From SAR324 cluster bacterium (lineage in GTDB: Bacteria; SAR324; JACQKK01), in the NCBI GenBank assembly GCA_022573975.1, contig JACZSY010000007.1:1-40606 (forward strand): a stretch of 40,606 bases of DNA. Direction: 5' to 3'. Of the stretch, positions 30,387 through 37,720 are shown piece by piece; the stretch's first letter is position 1, and each line of letters opens with the position of its first letter. Below the pieces are notes generated by a model. The model saw only the letters and a program-made list of their open reading frames with translations, was not told the origin of the DNA and made no database searches. The translations under genes were made by a program, and so were the position numbers.

Positions 30387-31802
30387 ATGCCGCTTTCCCT
30401 GGTCGGTTTCAATTACAAACACACCCCCCTGGCGTTGCGGGAGGTGCTCAACATTCCCTCCGCCAGACTGCCGGCGCTGTTGGATGAGGTCCGCCAGGCC
30501 TGCGCCCTGGACGAACTGATGGTGCTCTCCACCTGCAACCGGGTGGAGTTTTATTTTTCGGCCGCCGAGGGCGAACAAGCCTCCCAGTCCATCCTGGCCT
30601 GGATGAAGAGAGGATTTTCCGGCTGGGAGGGAGAGATAGAGCGCCGCGCCGTCATTCTCCACGATCAACCGGCTGTCACGCATCTGTTCCGGGTGGCCTG
30701 CAGCCTCGAATCCATGGTGATCGGCGAGCCGCAGATTCTGGGGCAGGTCAAGGAGAGCTTCCAGATCGCCCGCCAACAGCGGACAGTGGGACCCTATCTC
30801 ACCGGATTGATGCAAAAGGTCTTTCAAGCCGCCAAGCGGGTGCGCAGCGAGACCGGCATCGCCCGCTTCCCGGTGTCGGTCAGTTACATGGCCGTGGAAC
30901 TGGCGGGGAAAATATTCGAACGCCTGGACGACAAGACCGTGATGGTGATCGGCGCGGGCGATATGGCCGAACTGGTGGTGGCGCACTTGAAACGAAAAGG
31001 GGTGCGGAAACTTGTGATCACCAACCGCACCTTCTCCAATGCGGTGGCCCTGGCCGAGCGGGTGCAGGGCAGCGCGGTGCCTTTCGAGGAAATGGCCGGT
31101 CAGTTGGCCGCCTCGGACATCGTCATCGCTTCCACGGGCGCCCAGGGCCATGTGGTGGACAAGGAGATGGCCCGCCAAGCCGCCAAAAGCCGGAAGGGCA
31201 ACCCCATCTTTTTCATCGATATCGCGGTGCCGAGGGATATCTCCCCCGAGGTCGGCTCCCTGTCGAATGTGTATTGTTACGATATCGACGCCTTGCAAAC
31301 CGCTGCCTCCGCCAATTTGAAGGAGCGGGAATCCGAATCGGGAAAGGCCCAGGCCATCATCGACGATGAAATGCGGTCCTTTCATAACGCGGGCAGGGCG
31401 CGCCTGGCCGTGCCGGTGATCCGGGCCTTGCGGGAGCAATTCAACGAGACCGGAAACCTGGCGCTGGAAAAAACCTTCAAGCGTTTGAGCCACCTTTCCG
31501 AGCCGGAGCGCGAAGCCATGCGCGCCCTGGTGCGGAGTTTGACCAATAAACTCCTGCACCTCCCTTCCACCAGGCTCAGGGAAATGGAGGCCGAAGGCGA
31601 TGGCGGCTTGTTTTCCGAAGCCCTGGTGGGCCTGTTCGGATTGAACCCCGATGCCATGGACATCCCGGCGGCCCGCTCCGGAACCGGAAACGCCGGGGAA
31701 GCGCAAGGGGAAGGCTCCGCGGTGGAAAACTCCGGGGAAGGCACCGTGGAAAACTCCGTATTGGCAAATGTGGTACAGTTTCGAATTCCGGCTAAACCCT
31801 GA
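30387..31802 (+). CDS. hemA: Glutamyl-tRNA reductase
   Basis: VGFNYKHTPLALREVLNI, VLSTCNRVEFY, GEPQILGQVKESF, VIGAGDMAELVVAHL, IDIAVPRDI. ATG at 30387 (GTG at 30378 possible). Confidence 0.95.
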   Translation: MPLSLVGFNYKHTPLALREVLNIPSARLPALLDEVRQACALDELMVLSTCNRVEFYFSAAEGEQASQSILAWMKRGFSGWEGEIERRAVILHDQPAVTHLFRVACSLESMVIGEPQILGQVKESFQIARQQRTVGPYLTGLMQKVFQAAKRVRSETGIARFPVSVSYMAVELAGKIFERLDDKTVMVIGAGDMAELVVAHLKRKGVRKLVITNRTFSNAVALAERVQGSAVPFEEMAGQLAASDIVIASTGAQGHVVDKEMARQAAKSRKGNPIFFIDIAVPRDISPEVGSLSNVYCYDIDALQTAASANLKERESESGKAQAIIDDEMRSFHNAGRARLAVPVIRALREQFNETGNLALEKTFKRLSHLSEPEREAMRALVRSLTNKLLHLPSTRLREMEAEGDGGLFSEALVGLFGLNPDAMDIPAARSGTGNAGEAQGEGSAVENSGEGTVENSVLANVVQFRIPAKP

Positions 31803-31840
31803 GTGCCCTTCCCCCACCCACTCGATCTCTCCATCGTTTA

Positions 31841-32647
31841 ATGGCCGAAGAAGAATCCATTCCGTTCAAAGGGCTGACCTTTCTCAATACCCGCGATTCC
31901 GGCAGCGCGCCGGTGTTGACCGATCTGCTGAGGGAAAAGGGGGGCGCCGTGGTGGAATGTCCCACCATCGAACTCAAGCGGCCCAAAAGCTGGGAGGCCT
32001 TCGACACCCGCTTGAAGAGCGTCACCCAGGACGACTGGATCGTGTTCACCAGCCCCAACGCCGTGCGTGCCACCCTGGACCGCATCTGGTCCCTGAACCA
32101 ACCCTACGGCGCGCTCTCACTGGCCCGCATCGCCGTGATCGGCCAGGGTACCGGGGACGTCCTGCGGGCCGAAAAACTCGAAATCGACCTCATTCCACCC
32201 CTTTCGCAACAGGAAGTGCTGTTGCGCTACCTGCTGGAAAGGATGAAAAAGGACGACCGGGTCTGGATTCCGAGAGCGCAGGAGGCCCGCGACGTGCTGG
32301 AGAGAGGGCTGCGGGCGGCGGGATACGAGGTGGTGGTGACCCCCGTTTACCGCACGGTGCTCCCCGAGGCCGGGATCAAACCCGCCGTGGACGACCTGAT
32401 GGCCGGGCGGATCGACTGGATGCTGTTCACCAGCACCTCCACGGTGATCAATTTCTTCGAGCTGTTGGATGACGAGTCCAGGAGGGGACTGGAAAACCGG
32501 TGGCCGAAGGTGGCCTGCATCGGCGCGGTCACGGCGGAATCCGCTCGGGAATGCGGCCTGGAGGTGCAGGTGGTGCCGGGCCGGCAGGATGTTTCCGGCA
32601 TGGTGGACGCCATCGCCGGCTACCTCACCCAAGGCGGGACGGAGTGA
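31841..32647 (+). CDS. hemD: Uroporphyrinogen-III synthase
   Basis: FLNTRDSGSAPVLTDLLREKGG, DWIVFTSPNAVRA, IPRAQEARDVLERGLRAAGYEVVVTPVYRT, FTSTSTVINFFELL, IGAVTAESARECGL. Confidence 0.88.
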   Translation: MAEEESIPFKGLTFLNTRDSGSAPVLTDLLREKGGAVVECPTIELKRPKSWEAFDTRLKSVTQDDWIVFTSPNAVRATLDRIWSLNQPYGALSLARIAVIGQGTGDVLRAEKLEIDLIPPLSQQEVLLRYLLERMKKDDRVWIPRAQEARDVLERGLRAAGYEVVVTPVYRTVLPEAGIKPAVDDLMAGRIDWMLFTSTSTVINFFELLDDESRRGLENRWPKVACIGAVTAESARECGLEVQVVPGRQDVSGMVDAIAGYLTQGGTE

Positions 32648-32787
32648 ATCTTTTCGGGAAAATTTTTCGCGGGGCCATTCCCCCCTGGTTGCGGGAATAA
32701 AAAAATAGTTGGTTTCCATCCCCCGCCGGTCGCGGTGAGGCTGTTCAATTTCCGCCGCCGGTGTCTCATTTCCTTTCCCCCGAGCCC

Positions 32788-33186
32788 ATGAACGATTCGG
32801 CCAACGCCATCGCGGAACGCCTGCGCAGGCTGGGACGACAGTTCCTGGTGCACTCCTTCCTCTATTACCGGCTGGGGGAAAACCTCATTTCCGATGCGGC
32901 CTTCGACCAACTCGCCGAAGAACTGCTGACGCTACGCAAGGCGCATCCCGAGTTGGAACTGCCCCATGCCGCCGCGCTGAAACCGGCCCTGGGCGACGAG
33001 GCCTCCGGATTCGGGATTCGCGACTATCCCGAGGCCATCGTCACCGACGCCTTCAAGCTGCTCTACGCGGAGACCATGCCCGGCGTGGAATTCCCGGAAT
33101 TCGTGGAACGCCGGGGCTACCGGGCCGAAATTGGCGCGGAAAAAGGCGCGGAAAAAGGCGCGGAAAAAAACACCGAGGGCGGATGA
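32788..33186 (+). CDS. Small DNA-ligase-LigA-related protein (resembles the stand-alone N-terminal Ia domain)
   Basis: FLVHSFLYYRLGENLISDAAFDQLAEELLTLRKAHPELELP resembles LigA domain Ia (HNYRYYVLDDPEISDAEYD...HPEL); repetitive GAEK tail. Confidence 0.6.
   Translation: MNDSANAIAERLRRLGRQFLVHSFLYYRLGENLISDAAFDQLAEELLTLRKAHPELELPHAAALKPALGDEASGFGIRDYPEAIVTDAFKLLYAETMPGVEFPEFVERRGYRAEIGAEKGAEKGAEKNTEGG
33133..33168 (+). repeat. Three in-frame 12-bp repeats (GAEK) at the C-terminus
   Basis: (ggcgcggaaaaa)x3. Confidence 0.95.
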
Positions 33187-33246
33187 TGCTGGATGGCGGA
33201 AACGGATTTTGGGCTGCCCGCCGGAAGCGGTGACTGGCTGAAGGCC

Positions 33247-33306
33247 GCGGTAATTGCCTGGTCGGCGCGGTAATTGCCTGATCGGCGCGGGGACTGCCCG
33301 ATCGGC
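33247..33306. repeat. Three tandem 20-bp repeats, intergenic
   Basis: gcggtaattgcctggtcggc gcggtaattgcctgatcggc gcggggactgcccgatcggc. Confidence 0.92.
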
Positions 33307-33350
33307 AAATGCGCGGCCGGGCATGGCGGGAAGATTGCTTCGGGTTCGAA

Positions 33351-33424
<74 letters not shown>

Positions 33425-33600
33425 CTTCGGAACCTATTAAAATACCCGCCGCGAGTGGGGAATGTCAATTGGAGGTTTGATGGAACGTGCGCTGGTTTCC
33501 ATTTTTTGAGATGGGCCATTCGCTCCCACCCGCCAAAGCGTCTTTCCTTTCAACTTCGCGGTTGCCAGCCTGAGTGTTGTCTTTTTGCCGCACCCGCGCC

Positions 33601-33703
33601 GGTGTCCCGGCCTGGGCTATTTGGGCGGCCGGTGTCCCGGCCTGGGCAATTTGGGCGGCCGGTGTCCCGGCCTAGGCAATTTGGGCGGCCGGTGTCCCGG
33701 CCT
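33601..33703. repeat. 30-bp minisatellite (3.4 copies) spanning the MFS stop codon
   Basis: ggtgtcccggcctgggctatttgggcggcc / ...cctgggcaat... / ...cctaggcaat... / ggtgtcccggcct. Confidence 0.97.
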
Positions 33704-34886
33704 CCAGGCTCCTGTCGTCGATGGGGTGATGCACCATGGCGGCCAGGATGGCCAGTCCGATGGAGAGTCCCCACATCACGGCGTAACTTCCGGTGATGTC
33801 GAAGAGCCACCCTGCCATCCACGCGCCCAGGAAGCCTCCCACCTGATGGCTCATGAACACCATCCCATAGAGCATGGAGAGGTACTGGGACCCGAAAATC
33901 TGCCTCACCAGTCCGCTGGTGAGGGGCACCGTGCCCAGCCAGATGAACCCGATGGACGCGGAAAACAGGTAGACGCTGAAATCGGCCGCGGGCAGCAGGA
34001 GGAAAACGGAGATGATCAGCGCACGAAGCAGATAAATCAGGGAGAGCATCCGCTTTTTGCTGAAGCGGTCGCCCAGATAGCCCCAGATGTTCGCTCCGAT
34101 CATGTTGAAGATGCCGATCAGCATCAGGGCGTTGGCGCCCACCACGGGAGCCAGTCCCAGGTCCTTCGCGTAGGCGGGCAGGTGGGTGGCCAGGAAAAAC
34201 ACATGAAAGCCGCAAACGAAAAATCCCAGGTTCAACAAGCGGTAACCCGAATGGCCGCGCGCCTCGCCCAGGGCGGCCAGCACCTTCTGTCCGCGATGTG
34301 AGCCTTGGCGAACCGCCTGGCCCCGGATCAGCAGCGGCGTCACCACTATGGCGGACAGAGCGACGCCACTCAAGATCACCACGGCCCGGCTCCAGCCCTG
34401 GGAAGCGATCAGGAAGTGCGCGGCGGGGAGCATCAATATCTGTCCCATGGAGGCGCCGGCCATCAGGACTCCCACCGCGCGGCTGACCCGCTGCTCCCCC
34501 ACCATCCGGCCGATGGCGCCGATCACCACCACGTTGGACACGGCCGATGCGCCCAGTCCCATCATCACGCCGGTGGTGAGATAGAACTCCGCGGGAGTGC
34601 TCGCCTGCGCCACCCCGTACAGACCCAGGGCCTGGAGCAGGGCGCCGGCGATCAGCACCCGTCCGGTTCCAAAGCGGTCCGCGATCAATCCGGCCACGGG
34701 CGACCCGAAGCCGAGCAGGAACATCTGGATGGCGAAACCCAGCGAGAAAACCTCCCGCCCCCACCCGTATTCGGCGGTGATGGGCGGAAGAAATAGTCCA
34801 AAGGCATGGCGCAGGCCCGCGCCGATCATCAGAATCCAGGCCCCGGCCAGGAGGGCCAACCATACCGCCGTGGGAATTTTCGCCAT
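33672..34886 (-). CDS. MFS transporter
   Basis: About 12 hydrophobic segments; FGSPVAGLIADRFGTGRVLIAGA and GYLGDRFSKKRMLSLIYLLRA loops. Confidence 0.88.
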   Translation of the reverse strand: MAKIPTAVWLALLAGAWILMIGAGLRHAFGLFLPPITAEYGWGREVFSLGFAIQMFLLGFGSPVAGLIADRFGTGRVLIAGALLQALGLYGVAQASTPAEFYLTTGVMMGLGASAVSNVVVIGAIGRMVGEQRVSRAVGVLMAGASMGQILMLPAAHFLIASQGWSRAVVILSGVALSAIVVTPLLIRGQAVRQGSHRGQKVLAALGEARGHSGYRLLNLGFFVCGFHVFFLATHLPAYAKDLGLAPVVGANALMLIGIFNMIGANIWGYLGDRFSKKRMLSLIYLLRALIISVFLLLPAADFSVYLFSASIGFIWLGTVPLTSGLVRQIFGSQYLSMLYGMVFMSHQVGGFLGAWMAGWLFDITGSYAVMWGLSIGLAILAAMVHHPIDDRSLEAGTPAAQIA

Positions 34887-35048
34887 TCGTTATTCCTCAC
34901 AAAAAAATGAGCCGGCGGGGTCTTGCCACCCGGCGGCGAAAAGGGAAAGCACCCTCCGGTTTTTCAAGGGGGGCCATTCATCAAATTAGCAACGGCTCCC
35001 GGCCGTGACCGGAATATTCCGAACCCCGCGGGAGATCGCCGATGGGCT

Positions 35049-35079
35049 GTCAGTTGGTATTAATCTTTACCGACCTGAC
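35049..35079. promoter_or_regulatory. Imperfect inverted repeat, possible operator or hairpin
   Basis: GTCAGTTGGTA-ttaatctt-TACCGACCTGAC. Confidence 0.4.
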
Positions 35080-35084
35080 AATTA

Positions 35085-35304
35085 TGGGGTGTTAGAAAAC
35101 AAACCAAGCCATCAGGCCGGCTTGATAAAATCAGGTTTTGACAAATAGCCCGCCGCCCCATTGTTTCAAGGCCGGCGGGCAGGCAAGTTTTTTTTGAGAG
35201 CGTACAGCCCATTGTCCTGAATAAGCCGATGCCGTTTCGCCTTCCGGTTGGTGGATTCTCCCCGATGACCTAAACCCACGGCGCGCGGCATCGGTTTTTT
35301 TTTC
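35085..35304 (+). ncRNA. Candidate small RNA(s) with two terminator-like hairpins
   Basis: GCCCGCCG...CGGCGGGC followed by T8 (35148-35195), and CCGATGCCG...CGGCATCGG-T9 (from 35226); no plus-strand gene upstream. Confidence 0.4.
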
Positions 35305-35381
35305 GTAGTCGGCGCCCCCTTGGCCCCATTGGAAGTTCTCCCTCCGCTCCGCATGTTTTTCGAGCCCCGCACATATTCAGC

Positions 35382-35662
35382 CTAGGCTGTGTCTGAAAAC
35401 CCTAAAATATGGGGACGTTGTCCCCAAACCCCTACCCTCCGGGGGCAGTTTTGAAAAACTGCACCAAACTTTTTAACGGGCGGTTTGAATGAATGACCCC
35501 GCAGCAAGCTACGGGGTATCAACAATCGAAAATCCGGTTTCTTTCACGAAGCAAGCTTCGGGGAATTCGACCCCTGATAGATTAAAGTTGGTCAGGGTTC
35601 CAAGGGGTGAAACCCCTTGGCCGCCAGAGGCACACAACCTCCACTTTTCAGACACAGCCTAG
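35382..35662. mobile_element. MITE-like element (273 bp) with 14-bp perfect TIRs and CTAG target duplication
   Basis: CTAG|GCTGTGTCTGAAAA (35386-35399) ... TTTTCAGACACAGC|CTAG (35645-35662); several internal hairpins; no transposase ORF. Confidence 0.85.
35411..35476 (+). repeat. Dispersed structured hairpin module, copy 2, inside the MITE
   Basis: GGGGACGTTGTCCCC ... GGGGGCAGTTTTGAAAAACTGCACCAAACTTTTTAA. Confidence 0.75.
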
Positions 35663-36588
35663 ACTCTCGTTTCCCAGGAAGGTTGGCGGTTGACCAACGG
35701 ACGCCCGAAATCCCTGTGGTGGAGGGAACGCATTTCGTGCTCCAGCCTGAAAAGCCGTGTGCCATCCACCGGGTCCGTGATTTCATGGAACCGGAACTGT
35801 CCATTGCGGTGGGGTTCGCTGACCAGCCCGTGATCGAGGAGGGTTTGGTGGATTTCCCGGTAGCGGGTCAGGTAAACGGCCACGTGATGGTTCCCGGGAG
35901 CGCCTTCATCGGCGGCGCCCTCAACCGATTTGGTTTCCTCGAAGCGGAAGGTTTGGTTCGGCCCGACCGTGACCTCCACACGGGCTGTTTCGGCACCGCT
36001 GGTCAAGGCACCGCTGGTCAAGGCGCCGCTGGTTTCGGTGCCCATTGTCTCCCGCACGGGGCAATGCAGCCAGTCCCGGTAAAACCTGGCGATACCCGCC
36101 GCCGTGCCCAGGGGCACCCGGAACACGGCCAGGGACAGCCCCAACACCGGGGATTCCGCGCCCGCGCCGGCTTGGCGAATCCGGAGGGCATGTCCCCAGG
36201 GAGTGGTGGCCAGGATGGCGCCTCCGCCACCGTCTTCTTCCCGCCAGGAAAAAGCGGTGCCCCGCAGTCCATCGGACACGCGGCCCAATCCCTCCCGCAC
36301 GGCGTCCAAATCCGGGACACCCAGCACGATGACGCCGGGGAACGGCGTGGGCTGGCCCAGGGGCAGGTGGAACTGCTGACGCCCGGCGTTGACCCACATG
36401 TTCCCCGTGCCCACCATGCGGTAGGGGTCGCGGGTCAGGCCGAGGCCTTCGATGAAAAAGGCGATGGCGATTTTGTGGTCGTCCACCCGCAGATTGACGT
36501 GATCGAACAGGATCAGCGCCCCGGTCTCGGGCGCGGTCTCGGACGCGGTCTCGGGAGCGGTGGCTGCGGGAAGGGCGGCATCGGTCAC
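35659..36588 (-). CDS. VOC (glyoxalase/dioxygenase superfamily) protein
   Basis: LILFDHVNLRVDDHKIAIAFFIEGLGLTRDPYRM...GRQQFHLPLGQ..., second module VLGLSLAVFRVP...GIARFYRDWLHCPV. Confidence 0.7.
   Translation of the reverse strand: MTDAALPAATAPETASETAPETGALILFDHVNLRVDDHKIAIAFFIEGLGLTRDPYRMVGTGNMWVNAGRQQFHLPLGQPTPFPGVIVLGVPDLDAVREGLGRVSDGLRGTAFSWREEDGGGGAILATTPWGHALRIRQAGAGAESPVLGLSLAVFRVPLGTAAGIARFYRDWLHCPVRETMGTETSGALTSGALTSGAETARVEVTVGPNQTFRFEETKSVEGAADEGAPGNHHVAVYLTRYREIHQTLLDHGLVSEPHRNGQFRFHEITDPVDGTRLFRLEHEMRSLHHRDFGRPLVNRQPSWETRV
35992..36036 (-). repeat. Three in-frame 15-bp repeats (TSGAL) in the VOC gene
   Basis: ggcaccgctggtcaa ggcaccgctggtcaa ggcgccgctggtttc; protein ETSGALTSGALTSGAET. 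Confidence 0.93.
36523..36558 (-). repeat. Three in-frame 12-bp repeats near the VOC N-terminus
   Basis: ggtctcgggcgc ggtctcggacgc ggtctcgggagc; protein TAPETASETAPET. Confidence 0.92.
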
Positions 36589-36619
36589 AGGGGGTTCCTC
36601 CGAAAAGATGACGCGGATA

Positions 36620-37606
36620 CTAGAAGGTCATGGAGACTTTCAGGGCATTGTCCCGCCGTTCCTGGGCGGTGAGGAAGGCCTCCCTAATATCCTCGATGGG
36701 GAATTTGTGGCTGACCAGGGGCGAAACATCGATTTCCCCCTTGGAAATGATATCCAGCGCCATGCGGAAGGACACCTGGCCGGGTTCGTCCTGGGCACCG
36801 AAGGTGGTGGTCATTCCCAGCCGTTTGCGGAAAAACCGGTGGAAATCGAAAGTCACGGGGCGCTCGGCATCGGGCAGGCCGAACATCAGCATCTCCCCCC
36901 CATCCCGCGCCAGGTTGACCGATTCGAGCAGGGAATCGCTTTTGCCCACCGCCTCCACCAGGTAGTCCACTCCCTCTCCCCCGGTGAGGTCCATCACCGC
37001 CTCGCGCACGCGGCCGACGTCCGCCGGAACGGCCACGTCGGGGCGGGCCAGCTTGCGGGAGGCATCCAGCCGGGCCTCGGAGAGGTCGGAGACAATGATC
37101 TTGGCCGCTCCCGCCCTGCGCAGCATGAAGGCGAAAAACATGCCCGCCGATCCCTGCCCCATCACCATCACCGACCGCCCCACCACGTCCACGGGTTTTT
37201 GCCGCAGGGCAAAAATGACGGTGCCAAACTGTTGGGCCATCATCAGGTGCGAGACCGGCCCGTCGAATTGGGGCAGCTTGATGCAATAGCGGCCCAGGAT
37301 GAGCTGGGTCTCCGCGAAGGTCATGGCGCCGAAAGGGTCCGGGCAGGTGAGCACCTTGTCGCCGGGCTGGAGGCCCGGATACCGGCTGACCACCACCTCT
37401 CCCACGCCTTCATGGCCAGGGTAACCGGGGGGCGCGGGCAGTTCCTGGCGGAACATGTTCTCGAACACCACATGCAGGTCGCTCCCGCAGATGGAGGCCA
37501 TTTCCGTTTTCACCAGCACCTGTCCCTCCCCCGGCGCCGGCACGGCCACCTCCTCGCATTCCATCCTGCCTGGTTCCACCAGCCTCGCGGCGCGCATGGT
37601 TTCCAT
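36620..37606 (-). CDS. Zinc-type alcohol dehydrogenase-like (MDR superfamily) protein
   Basis: MASICGSDLHVV, GYPGHEGVGEVV, VMVMGQGSAGMFFAFMLRRAGA (Rossmann), GGEGVDYLVEAVG. Confidence 0.88.
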   Translation of the reverse strand: METMRAARLVEPGRMECEEVAVPAPGEGQVLVKTEMASICGSDLHVVFENMFRQELPAPPGYPGHEGVGEVVVSRYPGLQPGDKVLTCPDPFGAMTFAETQLILGRYCIKLPQFDGPVSHLMMAQQFGTVIFALRQKPVDVVGRSVMVMGQGSAGMFFAFMLRRAGAAKIIVSDLSEARLDASRKLARPDVAVPADVGRVREAVMDLTGGEGVDYLVEAVGKSDSLLESVNLARDGGEMLMFGLPDAERPVTFDFHRFFRKRLGMTTTFGAQDEPGQVSFRMALDIISKGEIDVSPLVSHKFPIEDIREAFLTAQERRDNALKVSMTF

Positions 37607-37720
37607 CGCGGCCTATCCTCCGTTGGAGTGATGGTGATTGAAAAGTGACGGGATCGTGTCCGGATTCAATAGCCCAGCGGCCCCCGGTTTGGCAACCGGC
37701 ATTCCGCCAACTCCTGTGGG

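Noticed and set aside
33247-33306. CRISPR-like array
   Set aside because: Units are contiguous 20-bp repeats without spacers; a simple tandem repeat.
35085-35304. Identification as 6S RNA
   Set aside because: Only a short GGTTGGTG-type resemblance in the apical region and no long closing stem pairing the 5' and 3' ends; needs a covariance-model search before any claim.
35166-35372. 68-aa basic minus-strand ORF
   Set aside because: No SD or homology recognised; overlaps terminator-like hairpins, so the small-RNA reading is preferred.
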